Under the pieces are notes generated by a model. That model was not told the DNA's origin. It saw only the letters and a list, made by a program, of their open reading frames with translations, and searched no databases. The position numbers were made by a program, and so were the translations under genes. From Trichoplax adhaerens (lineage: Eukaryota > Placozoa > Uniplacotomia > Trichoplacea > Trichoplacidae), in the NCBI RefSeq assembly GCF_000150275.1, contig NW_002060954.1, positions 434,287-498,286 on the forward strand: a DNA stretch of 64,000 nt. Reading direction: 5' to 3'. Positions 1 to 15,350 of this stretch are shown piece after piece; position 1 is the first letter of the stretch, and each line of letters opens with the position of its first letter.

Positions 1-60
1 TATGTACGCGTACACTTTGATACCACACACGCAAACTACTGTAGTTGCACACTTTGCAGA

Positions 61-468
61 ATGAACGACGTCCCAATACTTCAGCAACCTCCAAGTTACT
101 ATGATCCGCCAAGTTATGGTACCACATCGAATAGCTATCGTGGAAGCAATGGCCTACATCGAAATAGAACCCCTGTATGCGTCGCTCAGATGGACGAAGA
201 AGGCTTATCCGATTTTATGATCTCTCATGCTTGCCTGTGCAGTATTTTACCTCCATTTTCATGTTTGTGTTTGCAGCCTTTACGGGTTTTATGTTGTGCC
301 AAGAGTGAGGGCCTGCGCCAAGCACAAGCTACTCGTTTGGTACTATATACAGATGAGTTGGAGTTGCAGCTGGATAGTTACTGCCAATGCTGTGCATGCG
401 TTGGTGCTGGTCCTGCGCCACGACCAGAGTCTGCGGGTTTGTCTACTGTTCTCGTTAATGTTAGATAA
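61..468 (+). CDS. Proline-rich, cysteine-rich hypothetical protein (probable 5' exon or exons)
   Basis: An ATG at 61 opens a 135-codon frame. It begins with a proline/tyrosine-rich stretch (QQPPSYYDPPSYG), followed by a cysteine-rich segment around residues 58-80 (CLCSI..CLCLQ..VLCCA). A possible 102-nt intron at 175-276 (GT..TTTGCAG) is a multiple of three, so the frame stays open whether or not it is spliced. PPSY-type N-termini followed by cysteine-rich membrane segments occur in small LITAF- or BRI3-like endosomal proteins, but no diagnostic zinc or membrane motif is clear here. It may be joined to the exon at 959-1246, because both look like parts of one small membrane-associated protein. 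The function is not recognised. Confidence 0.35.
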   Translation: MNDVPILQQPPSYYDPPSYGTTSNSYRGSNGLHRNRTPVCVAQMDEEGLSDFMISHACLCSILPPFSCLCLQPLRVLCCAKSEGLRQAQATRLVLYTDELELQLDSYCQCCACVGAGPAPRPESAGLSTVLVNVR

Positions 469-958
469 TAATTTAGGTTTAATTAGTGTTTATCTAAGAT
501 TACTGGTTTAGTTTACTATTCTGCAGTTGAAATCTGTCTAAGATTTTCGTATTTGTGTGCGTCGGTGGATGATGCAGTACAGACTGTACACAGTTGTGCA
601 CTTGTACGTACAGTACACTGGTCGCGAGTTTACGAGTTGCATACTGTACTGTACGCGCAATAAACGTACGTATAAAAACAGTACACGTACAAAATAAGTT
701 CGAAAAGCATGGCATCAAGAAAACTTTATCTTTATAGAGCGTAACATGTCTATGTTAATTTAGTATAGTAGTTTTTTAATTCAGTACTTATCGGACAAGT
801 ATAGTTGTGATTCTCATACGTTGATGCCTATGCAATTATAAATTCCTAGCTTATACTAGCGCTAAGTTATGCGGTACCGTTCCAATATTTAAGATACAGT
901 AATAGAAGTAAAATCAAAATCTGCATCTGTCACTGGTGATAATGTATCTTTTAAATAA

Positions 959-1246
959 ATGAACTATCATTATGATCAAATGATAGGTCTATGCGGCGAA
1001 ACTGGAAAGATGATCAAGATTTTACCATTAGATCAAATTTCTCAGATTACTGTCTTCAATTACTGGCAACTAAACTCGATTCGTATTGTATCTGCAACCC
1101 CTTTATTTACTATGGGCAAGGATTCTTCCATTGTAACGATAAATGGAATTGTCGATGCAGAAGAATTTGCGGCAGCAATACTGAATCAAATGAAAATTGT
1201 AAAAAATTATCGGCGAAACTATCCAGAACCGTCCGGAAATGTCTAG
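959..1246 (+). CDS. Hypothetical protein exon with PH-like beta-strand pattern
   Basis: A 95-codon open frame ends in TAG. Residues 18-45 (KMIKILPLDQISQITVF) and 46-80 (alternating hydrophobic strands, then VDAEEFAAAIL) resemble the last strands and C-terminal helix of a small PH-like domain, in which a strand reading 'I..I' is followed by a turn and a helix. A 3' splice site could lie at 984 (GATAG), so the ATG at 959 may not be the real start. If joined to the frame at 61-468, the segment ATRLVLYTDELEL there would supply the first strands. No named family is assigned. AT-rich sequence with TACGCGTATA palindromes follows (1276-1383). Confidence 0.35.
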   Translation: MNYHYDQMIGLCGETGKMIKILPLDQISQITVFNYWQLNSIRIVSATPLFTMGKDSSIVTINGIVDAEEFAAAILNQMKIVKNYRRNYPEPSGNV

Positions 1247-1745
1247 AAAACTTTCAATAATAAGTTTAAGTAGTAGTATACGCGTATACCTTTGTAGATA
1301 GAAAACGTCCAATTTACACCTCAAGTATAATACGCGTATATCGCATTCCTATTATTACAATATACGTATACATATACGCGTATCATAGAATATGTTAGAT
1401 TAACATTTTCTTTCTTACTTTATTAATGTATACTCAGATGTGATAGCTTTTAGCTTTTACTAGCAACGAATAGAGAAGTGCTCAGTGGTTTTTGTATTCA
1501 TAGTTTATGATTATAGCAACGAAAGTTAGTATTCCGAACAAAGTTAAACTTTGTATCATCGTATTCCAGATGATATTGGTAGTTGATTATAATTATAGCT
1601 TACAGAAATTATCGGACTTATATTTACGATTAGTACCTGCAGTGAAGCCCCAAATAAGCTTGAGACTAAGATTATTGCGGAGAGGGTATGGTGAAAAGGA
1701 TGTGACTGACAGAGAGACCAACTTTCGCTTGAGTAATCCATGTCA
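1247..1745. other. Non-coding AT-rich spacer
   Basis: No convincing exon was found. The segment 1276-1383 contains several copies of the palindrome-like TATACGCGTATA motif, which may be simple-sequence or promoter-like DNA. The open frame at 1507-1794 runs into the GTAC array and has no recognisable protein features. Confidence 0.5.
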
Positions 1746-2299
1746 TTGTACAGTACAGTACATACCGTACTTTACTCAGTGTACTGTACAGTAGAGTGTA
1801 AACGGGCTAATTTACAGTATATGATTTTTATGAAAGCAAATATATAAAAAATTTTTTGTTTCTTTAATAAATTTTATATCTAACGAAAGAAAATGAGTTG
1901 AACTACAATTTATTTATACGGAATGTCGGTGTACAGTAGCCACAGCACAGTACGTAACAGTATACTGTTAATGGAGTTGAGTGTGCATCGTTTGAAAATA
2001 ACGACTGTGTGCACTATTGTCTGGTTCGGGCACAGATGATTGGTTTTATTTGAACCACGCATACTCGTATACGAGAAATTCGAAGGCTGACTGTTTTGCT
2101 ATTCATTTCTACAGCAGCTGCCACTTTTGCAATCTTCTAAGCAAAATAGTTAGATTACAGTATTCTGTATACTGTACAGTACTGCGCAGTTTGACTGCTA
2201 TCATTGATACCATCTATGTATGAATCATGGTAATAACTCCTACTTGTATTATTTTTCGTTTACTGACGATGTACTAGTACAGTACAGTACAGTACAGTA
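1746..2299. repeat. GTACA/GTACT pentamer clusters upstream of TXNRD
   Basis: Runs of GTACAGTAC, GTACTGTAC and close variants occur at 1746-1793, 1930-1966, 2158-2182 and 2269-2299. The unit is a 5-bp repeat whose core GTAC is self-complementary, so the array reads the same on both strands. It lies in the 5' intergenic side of the thioredoxin reductase gene. A separate dispersed block (1859-1908) is embedded here. Confidence 0.8.
1859..1908 (+). repeat. Dispersed ~50-bp repeat, copy 1
   Basis: The block starts TTTCTTTAATAAATTTTATA and continues ...CGAAAGAAAATGAGTTGA. It recurs almost unchanged at 12506-12556. TTTCTTT and AAAGAAA at its two sides form a short inverted repeat. Both copies sit next to GTAC arrays in gene-free DNA, so it is probably part of a larger dispersed element. 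Confidence 0.7.
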
Positions 2300-2525
2300 A
2301 AGTTTTAGAGGTCTTCAATGACTCTTCATAGTCCGGTCTGCAGAATAGAATGTAAAGATGGACCTACTGTACTGTAGACCATGATCAGTGATCGGCATAC
2401 AGGTGGGTGGAAAGTCATTTGAGATTTCTAAGTGTATTATTAGGATATTTTCCACACATTTTTGTTGTAATCATATAGAGTAAAGCTTATCATACTGTAC
2501 AGTACTGTACAGCGATAAGTTTGGT

Positions 2526-2955
2526 CATGGACTACTCTACAGTACTGTACTGTACAGTACTAGTAACTAGTACGGTACAGTACTAGGAAAAATACCTGGA
2601 CTGGAAACTTTCCTCGGACAGATGGACTTTTCGTACTAGATAAGGCCGAAAATGTGGAAAAATAGTTACTCAGTACAGATCTTCCGTGTCTGTTTTCTAA
2701 ATCACTCGTGTTAATTTGAATTTGAACAACATTCATGATCTAAAGTTAATGTTTCTAAGCAGAGCTTAGTAACAGGTAATGGTACGCAATCTAATATTAC
2801 TTAATTTAGAAAAAATCAGTCAATTCAGAATCGACTGTTAGCATACTAAAGTAATGTCATAATGAAGTGTTTGACACAATTTATTGACCAAATAAGGCTA
2901 AGTGTCTGTCCGTCCAAACGAATTTCCGGTCCAGGTATTTTATCTACTAGTCCAT
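2526..2955. mobile_element. Candidate non-autonomous terminal-inverted-repeat element (MITE-like)
   Basis: The left end (2526-2628) holds CATGGACTACT, a GTAC array, then AATACCTGGACTGGAAA and CTCGGACAGATGGAC. The right end (2899-2955), read on the minus strand, gives CCATGGACTAGTAG, AAAATACCTGGACCGGAAA and GGACGGACAGAC in the same order. The arms are imperfect inverted copies of about 45 bp that enclose about 270 bp without an open frame. GTAC arrays lie at or just outside both ends (2493-2585, 2976-2998). No transposase is present. The element could be a MITE or a degenerate foldback unit. The exact ends and any target-site duplication were not established. Confidence 0.5.
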
Positions 2956-2975
2956 GGTTTGGTACGACATAGTGG

Positions 2976-3699
2976 CAGTACAGTACAGTACAGTACACGA
3001 AATATGGGCTATGGCGGCTTCTCGCAGATTGGCAATCTTTTGGAATAATTTGCGTTCTGTATCTGATGCTTCGAAATACAGTACTGTCAGTACAAAAGGT
3101 GATGTCTTATGAGGTTTGCTCTCTCCCTCCTTAATGCATGAACTAAATGAGCAGTACTTCCCCTCTACCGTTTTAACATTGAATTTTAGTTGCAAATTAG
3201 GAGTAAGCGTTGTTACAGCAAATGAAAGTAACAATATTATATTATTAATACGAGCAAAAGGCATATTAGAATGATTGTATAATTAGCTGTAAGTAAGCTG
3301 TATCTGTCTTTAATCTTTCGTGATTTTACATTTTACATGTTGTACTACTCTACCATAATCATGATATTTATTAGTGTTACAGTACTGTATAGCTATTGCC
3401 AGTAATTTATAATGAATATATATACGAGTATATATAATCAACATACAGCATACATTACGTTTATCTCCTGCTGGATACCTAGAACGGAAGTCTTAATTTT
3501 ATTGTACTTCTACTACTATCCGATGTTCGTATTCCGCAAAATTATAATTATTTAACTAAGCTAGCGGATGTCTAGGAAAGCAATTTGATTCCTGATTATA
3601 AGCGTGCTGTGCCGTACATTCGTTGTACATTATCAGTACCGTGTATCTAGGCTTTATACTTTACCTCAATAAGAAGTAACCCTGCTCTACTTCTGTTAG
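2976..3699. other. Spacer with GTAC array, then unassigned 5' region of TXNRD
   Basis: A GTAC array occupies 2976-2998. The remainder to 3699 must include or be bounded by the first exon(s) of thioredoxin reductase, because the first recognisable exon begins at a good 3' splice site (pyrimidine tract, then TTAG at 3696-3699) and has no in-frame ATG. I could not identify that upstream exon. The minus-strand frame at 2947-3264 crosses the repeat and looks like a chance frame. Confidence 0.4.
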
Positions 3700-7920
<4,221 letters not shown>

Positions 7921-8114
7921 TTGTCGCATCTGAAACCATTGCGTGTGCTTCACCAGATGCGACAAACTGTTGAACATAAAAGTTCTAAGATTTTAATTGT
8001 TTAGATGCAACTATTGAATGTCTAAAAAGTTGTGTTTACTTCGACGATAATCATAACGTTAAACGGCTAACTCAATTGACAATCTCTAGTTGTTAAACGA
8101 ATAATGACTGCAAG

Positions 8115-8205
8115 AATTATAATTATATTGCCAAAATGACGATTTTTTTGTAAATTCTCCTTGAGAATAAATTAAATCTGATGCACGGTAGATTATGTAT
8201 CGCAA
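8115..8205 (+). promoter_or_regulatory. Candidate SECIS element in the TXNRD 3' UTR
   Basis: About 220 nt after the Sec codon, ATGA (8136-8139) is followed 12 nt later by an AA-rich bulge (8152-8154), a TTCTC/GAGAA mini-stem and then TGAT (8179-8182). GATTT/AAATC plus T-A pairs can form the helix above the ATGA..TGA quartet. GCC/GGT-type pairing near 8130/8187 can form the lower helix. This matches the order of a type-2 eukaryotic SECIS. Covariance-model scoring was not possible here. Confidence 0.7.
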
Positions 8206-9741
8206 TACTGTTATGCTTCGGAAGAATCACATTAACACATTAAGGGCATGTGATTCCTTTAATTGAGCAATGCTTAATCAAATTTTAAAAATAAAATTCA
8301 ACTAACTTATCAATTTGCAAGACGCAATCGCGTAGTAACTGTTTTATCTTGTATGATTAATGCATTCCTAATCAGTATGATAACGAAGTTATAACAGTCA
8401 GTATTACAGACTTTCCTGTGGATACTGCAGTTGTTCTTTGAGCATGTTAACGTAGTACATGTATATATGCACTTGATACCGTCCTATTATGTGCTTCCGT
8501 TATTAATCAATGGTTTCATTCCTACACATTGCATGTTCTTACGGTCTTAAAAGAATCTAATTTTTACAGGTCTATTACACATTACCGTAGCTTGTAACTA
8601 ACTTATAATGATTTTTCGGAAGATTGTAAGAGCGCATAAGCAATTACTGCAATCTTTATACACCCGAACAGGCGTCACCTGTCAATGTTGACAGCTGTTA
8701 AAAGTAGTTACTGATCTGAAAAATAATATTAGTAGGCATTAACCTTAGATGTATGTATTTACCAATCTATCAAACTATGACGGCTTCATAATACAACTTA
8801 TACAGTACAATAAGTAAAATTTCTACTATAGATTTTTCAATTGCTTAGTTGTTGCTAGAGTACAGTATAAACTTTACACCTTAGTTAAGTATTGTACTCC
8901 ATATCTATATATACGTACAAGTAGTAATATCATCTTTATCATATAGTTACAATTGCTGGGGTAGTATTAGATATCTGGAATTTAAAATGAACGCTAATCT
9001 AGAAATTAATATAGGCAGTTTACATATTGATACATCGCTCAATATTCTTTAAAGGTGTTGACAGCTAATATTCAGATTACATCACCTTTTTAATAGTTAT
9101 CATAATGATTGTAAATAATTTATTTACCAATAAACTTACAAAGACCTTATATGGTAGATAATCTAAATTAAAAAATCTATTTCAAGATACGCAAATAACG
9201 TAAATATATCATAATTACACAAAAAGATATTAAAATCTCAAAATAAATAAGGTACGTACAAATAAACATCCTTTTGATAAAATTTTATATAAACTACCAG
9301 GAAAACTACCGTATTTAGCAAGAGTTTTCTTCCCTATATACACATGTGACAGCAGCTTCGCTAGCACGCATTTTGAGAAAAAATTTATTTAGAAACAAAG
9401 TTTAACTTGATGACCATACTAAAATTTAATAGATTCGAATCGTTATGAAGTGTGGGATAATCAATTGACTTACAATTAACTCTGCATGTATGCGAATCTG
9501 GGCAGCAGTAATGATGCTGTACTTTAATAGCTAAACTTGCTACGTACAGTAATGGTAATATAGTCTTTAAATGCAAATTCGAAACATTGTAACGGTTTAA
9601 TGTCAATTAATAGATTGAATTTCATATGTATCAGGGTTTACATGAAGTTCATATCGTAAATAGCGAATAAGAGTTAATTTAAAGCTATTGTTACTCACTA
9701 ACTGTAGAAATATTCTCATTAAAGTTTGAGCGCTGAAGTTC
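8206..9741. other. Convergent 3'-3' spacer (TXNRD / brambleberry)
   Basis: AT-rich sequence with no supported exon. Only isolated GTAC-type words occur (for example near 8800 and 8860), not arrays. The minus-strand frame at 9385-9606 shows no protein-like features. Polyadenylation signals of both genes should lie here, but several AATAAA-like words prevent a unique choice. Confidence 0.5.
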
Positions 9742-12095
9742 CTAGTCTTCCTCAGAGAAAAGCTCAATTCTAACCGAAGCTAAACCTTGTGAAGGTTTTA
9801 TGCTATTCTTCCCCTCCATCTTTGTTAAAGTAGACGATCTAGAATATTTTATATCACAATTTTCTTTCTTTGCTGTACTCATTTTATAACCAAACTGCTG
9901 ACGAAGGTTGTAATGTGTAGGTGAGCGAGTCACTCTCTCCGGTGTCGCCTATGAATTACAGTTCAGAAAATTTCTTTTATATCGAATAAATCATCATCTG
10001 AACGCATATCACTAACCATATCACTTTTATACGTACAGTATAATAAAATTGAAAGGAAGGGATTTAATGTAAACCAATGTATGCTAGAAAATTTTAAAAT
10101 CAACTGCTGTCTAAGTAATGGATTACTTTTCCAACCGATAGTTCCGCTATCGTAAGCCAAAAATATTATCAGTATACACGAATTGAAAACTACGGACTTA
10201 CCACATCATCTGGTATTTTTTCAGTATGTTTGACTACAGATTTCGGTTTCGGTATGGTATGTGTTTTCGGACGCGAAATTGCCTTTATTTCAACATCACT
10301 TTCACAGTTATCCGAAAGGCCACTATCGCGTAACTTAGATGAATGCTTAGTTTTAATTCTAGCTGGATGCGGTTGCCTATTGTTTGTCTGTTTATATAAA
10401 TGCTTATTGAAAATCTTGGCAGAAGAATTACTAGCATCTGTGCGAGATAATCTATCTACTTCCTTTGCTAGAACTAATTTGTTATCTAGGAGGACTTTTA
10501 TTTCCATATTTTGCTTGGCAATTTTTTCCAGCAAAGCGTTGTTAATTTTCGAATAATCGCGATATTTTATATAAGAAATCACAAGGATCGTGAAAGAGAT
10601 CCCAATGAAGATTCTTCTGCATATCCACGTTGTACTATAAATTATTTCCTATAGACGCGAAAGGCAAATAAATATTAGAATCAGAATATAACTGAATGAT
10701 AAATCGCTACATTGGGTATATATTCCCTTCCTAACCTTGGCTTTGCTATCCACAGGTACAGAACTGTGTAAAATTGCCCCGAGTAATCGTTCAAATATTA
10801 CATTAATAGTTAAAACTATAAACAACCAAATTCTTGCATTAGCAGTGGACGGAGTAGTAGTAAGTAAATACGCTAATAAGATACTGATTACATAATAAAC
10901 GCCAGTATAGATGGTAGAAAATTCTCCAAGAAGTAGCATTTGGAGCGAAGTTAAGTACTGTAAGTTATTTCCAATTCTAGAAAACGCTCCTTGAATTATA
11001 CGATAATTCTCTAGGGCGATATTGTTAGTCTTTGCCAATGTATTTGTCATGTCTTCACTAGAATTTCTTATCGATTCTTTTAGAATTCTTTCATTTTGAA
11101 TTATTAACCTTTGATTCTCTAGGGAATTATTTTGCTTTTGTAATACCTATAAAAACATTAAAATAGGTATAGCAAGTATTTTATTAAATCAGTCGATGAT
11201 TAACTGTGGCGAATCTGATTTTTAAATAGCCAAAGTATTTCAGTACATAAAATATTATAAAAATTGTTCTTCATGCTAAAATCGGATCAACATTGATCCC
11301 CGAAATCTTTTATAGCCGTGTTCATTAGAAATAAAAATAATAACGTTTGAGTGTATCAACAATTGTAATTATGAGTATAGAACTGTTGACTAATTGAGCA
11401 ATAATGATCACATTATACATGTTTGCATGCAGAATACTGCTTCAGTTTACTACAGCACTTAACGAGTCATCAGACTCCTCACCGATCATTCGTCAATCGA
11501 ATAATACGCTTAATCTATCATAAATATACAGAAGTTTATTTGTGTGGCTAACCTCTTCATGGTATCGTAACGACTGCTTCAATTTCATAGCTGTTTCAAT
11601 GGAAGAAACCGATAGCTGATTGATAATTAATTCAGTATCTTCTTGCCATCTCTGATTTCTGATGAAAAAACAGATACTAATTGCATTTGTGAAGAATTCA
11701 GTGTAGATGATAAAGTCCGCTTTATCCATGGTACGGGTGCATTCTTCGATAGATTGATTGTCGGAGCATGGGAATGTCGGACGCCCAGATCGAGCTAGAT
11801 GGCAATTAGTCAGAGCGATAGCTAACCTTGATTGGTCGACTGAAGAAAGATGCTTACAACCACTGTGAAATTGCATCAAGGCTTTATTCCAACATTGCGA
11901 TGTTTCGCTCCACTTCTGTAAGCGATTAAGGTGTTTCTGTCCATGGCTGATACTTTCACTAGATACAATTTCGAAGGCTGGCTGTTCATATTTTTTACTC
12001 GTAAAATCTGAATTACAAATAAGTGACAATCCAAGCAAAATAGTAGCACCTAAAATTACTCTATAACTGTGATAGAGTCTTCCGGCAAGTTCCAT
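9742..12095 (-). CDS. bmb: Brambleberry / KAR5 / GEX1-family nuclear fusion protein
   Basis: Exons on the minus strand: 12095-11508, 11147-10736, 10648-10202 and 9948-9742, all joining in phase. The ATG at 12095 opens a hydrophobic leader (LGATILLGLSLICNS). The conserved family block follows: CWNKALMQFHSGCKHL, then RLAIALTNCHLARSGR, then a cysteine-containing TMDKADFIIYTEFFTNAISICFF and WQEDTE. Exon 2 is coiled coil, then LGEFSTIYTGVYYVISILLAYLLT and WLFIVLTINVIFERLL (membrane segments). Exon 3 starts with another membrane segment (RRIFIGISFTILVISYI). The last exon is basic and contains HYNLR. In fish, Brambleberry acts at the nuclear envelope in karyomere fusion; KAR5 and GEX1 act in fusion of gamete nuclei. 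The final exon junction is the least certain part. Confidence 0.9.
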
Positions 12096-12382
12096 CGTTG
12101 TACGTATTAATTAAGAGGGTTCATAAAAGTTAAGAACGAAGTTGTCGCGCAGCATGTACGAAGAAGAATAAATAATTTGATATAATCAAAACTAATGCCT
12201 TAATGAAAGAATTATGTACAGTACAGTACAAATAGTGTATGACCATGCACTGTATCTTTCCCGTAGTAAACGTATGGCACAAAGTCGGATTTAAGTGTAA
12301 GTAATTGAAGATATTTGTACAAAATTTCGGAGTGGAAAAGAATAAAGTTGTAAAAAGCTAATCATGTTTATGACAGCAACTG
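12096..12382. other. 5' spacer of brambleberry
   Basis: No exon seen. A short GTAC run lies at 12215-12230. This is the brambleberry-proximal part of the divergent spacer shared with GNB1L. Confidence 0.5.
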
Positions 12383-12505
12383 CACAGTACAGTACAGTAC
12401 GTTAACTACAATTTGTGCCCTAATCAGGGATTTTTTCTTAGACGTCCCAGAATGTCCTGGCTAATACGTAGGATTTTTGTGAAAGTGTACGCATGAAAAT
12501 TTTTC

Positions 12506-12556
12506 TTTCTTTAATAAATTTTATACTAAACGAAAGAAAATGAGTTGATTTACAAG
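12506..12556 (+). repeat. Dispersed ~50-bp repeat, copy 2
   Basis: Near-identical to 1859-1908: TTTCTTTAATAAATTTTATA followed after two or three changed bases by AACGAAAGAAAATGAGTTGA. Sequences just upstream (GTGAAAG...GAAAATTTTT here, ATGAAAG...AAAAATTTTT at copy 1) also look related, so the repeated unit is probably longer. Confidence 0.7.
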
Positions 12557-12970
12557 GATCTGTCGTCAAAATTTCTGTATAACGTTTAATTTTTTCATAA
12601 TTTAAGTTTAAAGATAAACCGTTATTTCGAAAACTACAGTACGCAGTATAGTAAACAGTGATGGTACTGTACAGTACAGTACAGTACTGTATAAACTAGT
12701 GTACAGTACAGTACTGTATGTTTATTTACACTATTATACTGTACTGTACAGATTATTTACTCTACAGGATAATAATAAAAATGATTTTAAATGAATCAAA
12801 TTTGAGAAATTAATTTTTTAAAATAGCGCTTACATTGCTGTCGAATTTTGATTGGCCTGTGATTTGTACGGAAGACAGTACAGACGCCAACCAAGTCGAA
12901 TCGAACCTGTTGAATTTACTGTACTGTACAGTACTATAGTTATATAATAAGTCTATAATAATAAGTGTAT

Positions 12971-13106
12971 CCAGGGACTACTCAATCAAAATTGTACCCC
13001 GTTGCATAAAAATTGTCACCCATACTCTATAAAGATGAGAGCTCTTTCTAGAGTATGGGTGACAATTTTTATGCAACGGGTACAATTTTGATTGAGTAGT
13101 CCCTGG
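12971..13106. mobile_element. Near-perfect 59-bp inverted repeat (foldback/MITE-like hairpin)
   Basis: The left arm 12971-13029 starts CCAGGGACTACTCAATCAAA and ends CACCCATACTCTA. The right arm 13049-13106 is its reverse complement except for one extra C (GTACCCC against GTACCC). About 19 bp (AAGATGAGAGCTCTTT region) form the loop. There is no open reading frame. It could be a recently inserted foldback element or the source of a small hairpin RNA. The high arm identity implies recent origin or ongoing correction. Confidence 0.8.
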
Positions 13107-13251
13107 TGTAAAGCTACAGTGTCATGGTCTATGGACTAGTGTACTGTACTGTACTTATTACAGTACGGTACATACAGTGTATACTGTACGGTGTACAATA
13201 CTGAATTCAGATTACTGACACGGTGCACTACCAGGGGAGGTTTCGTAGAAC

Positions 13252-15350
13252 ATGGAAGGTGCTAAAGGTAGCGACAAGCCGCGACCTCCAGATCCAATTT
13301 ATGTACTTCGCAGTATTAAATCACCTGTAACAGATTTAAATATAGCTCTTTTAAGCAACATGCAGGTTATTTTTTGTGGGTACTGTATACGTATCCATGC
13401 TCGATAAGTTTAAGTTTTAAGTTTATAACAACAATCATGTTGAATCATTACAGCAGAAATAAGCTATAAGCAATCATCTATAGTATTGAACACTGTACTG
13501 TATACTGAGTAGCCCATAGCTATAAAATGGCATTTTTATTCATACTTACAGTCGTTTCGATGGTCAAATAGAACTATGGAACTTGGAAAGCAAGCGCGTT
13601 ATGTCGTCTATCAATGGGCATGGATGTTCTTCGGTTAATGCTATTGGATATCTATACGCTGAATATTTTTATAGGTACAGTACTACCGTACACTATAAAC
13701 AACGTACATATCCACAATATTTCCTACATCTGTAACATTTTTTAATATACTGAACACGTCAGTCATGGAAGGGATGGTAAAGTTAATGTTTGGAATTTAT
13801 GCGGCGGCGGAATCGATAAGGTATCTTCATTTGCGTCCGAACTGACTAATTTCTGCAAGGCCTCTACTTTCTCTGATGGTATGTAAAATATTGTAAACGT
13901 TATTATACTATATCTGGCACTAGTTGCTTTTTAGCTATTACGTTATGATATAGCTTGTGATCTTACAAGTGGATTTATCTTAGATAATCTTAACATCATC
14001 AAGAGCTGTTGCAATGAAATTAAGAATTGGATTGCACTGCCAGGTCCTGATTCTGAGGTAGTCTTGCTTTATTACACTACTCGTATTCTTGTATGTATAT
14101 TGTGCTATCAATTACAAGAGTGTATGAGCCTGCTTTAATTCATGTGAACCAGATTACTATCAAAAATATTTGGAATGGTGAAAATGTGCATAAATTAAAT
14201 ATATCAAATGATGGTGGGCTTGGTAAGTAAATTAACACCAGAATTGCTATACTCTAATAAATATTAATGTTTCATTTGCTTAAAGTATATAAACATTATA
14301 TCGTCGCGTGCTGTATATGCAGTATGATATAATCAGACAGAGGGTTAAGAACCGTACGATGGTAAGTTCAGCTAATAATTACTACTGATTCTACTATACT
14401 ATAATATCAAGGCATGTGCATGTACAGTAAATGCATAGTAAACGAGCATTATGGTAGACCGTATATCATGGCCGGATACGAATGTGGAGACATAATTCTC
14501 TGGGATGTCGCTGAGCGTAAACCATTATGTCAAAATAAGTGCTTTAATGAACCGGGTTAGTGACGCTACTGCTGCTACTTTTCAATATCGGTTCATTTAA
14601 CTTCATGTTTAATTTGAATGAATTATCATTGCAAGAGAAAAAATTAACAGAGTAGTTTACTTCTTATTCAGTAACTTGTTTAGATTTAACTTCAACATAT
14701 GCACACGGCTTGGTTGGATCGGTAGAAAGAGCAATTACAACCGTGGAAATAAATAACATGGTTCAGTGTTGTCTATTTATTAATGAAATTTCTTAATAGT
14801 ATACACTACAAAAAACTTACAACGCTAAAAATGATTTGCAAGCGTTAGTGACTAGGATACTTATTTCTATACTACCTCAATAATAATTATAATAGGAAAC
14901 CTTAAATGTTAAGCGTTCCGCAATTACCATAAAAAATAGTGGTCTAAATGACATAAAAATTCGACCTGATAATAAACTGGTTGCAACTGCTGGCTGGGAT
15001 GGAAGGTAATATTTATCAACTGTATCTTGGTTATTTATAAGTAGTTGCGTTATCGTTTGCTTTAAATACTTCGATCGCATTCCGTTTTAAAAGTGTCCAT
15101 AAACTAAGCATCTCTCAATTATAATTATTTAATGTACACTCATTAATTTTTTCGGTACATATATGTTTCATGGCGAGGTAGGATTCGTTTATTTAGTATG
15201 AAATCATTGAAAGCACTTGCAGTTTTAACCTACCACACGGAAAGCATATCAAAGCTCGCTTTTTCCTACAATAACGCCATTGGATCGAAGCAGTTGCTAG
15301 TAGCTGGTTCAAGAGATGGCAGAATCAGTTTATGGTCAATTTATAATTGA
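13252..15350 (+). CDS. GNB1L: GNB1L-type WD40 repeat protein
   Basis: The ATG at 13252 starts MEGAKGSDKPRPPDPIYVLR, matching the family's PPDP.FVLRG opening. Exons seen: 13252-13379, 13552-13674, 13763-13878, then pieces near 13980-14058, 14150-14220, 14411-14555, 14672-14760, 14898-15006 and 15181-15350. Family landmarks are VIFCGRFDGQIELWNL, SHGRDGKVNVWNL, MAGYECGDIILWDV, the conserved IRPDNKLVATAGWDGR and LLVAGSRDGRISLWSIYN followed by TGA. This fits a short seven-bladed WD40 propeller of about 330 residues. In mammals GNB1L is a co-chaperone-like factor for PIKK kinases (ATR/TEL2 pathway). It is head-to-head with brambleberry. The boundaries of the fourth and fifth exons are approximate. 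Confidence 0.93.

Larger units (their letters stand above)
12383..13200. repeat. GTAC pentamer arrays in the brambleberry/GNB1L divergent spacer
   Basis: Arrays of GTACA/GTACT units lie at 12383-12400, 12640-12752, 12915-12940 and 13137-13200. They surround the second copy of a dispersed repeat (12506-12556) and a long hairpin (12971-13106). ATGGACTAGTGTACTGTAC at 13131 joins the CATGGACTA-type motif directly to an array. The last array ends about 50 bp before the GNB1L ATG. Confidence 0.85.

Noticed and set aside
2947-3264. Minus-strand 105-codon frame
   Set aside because: It crosses the GTAC array and the element end, has no splice or domain support, and opposes the presumed 5' region of TXNRD.
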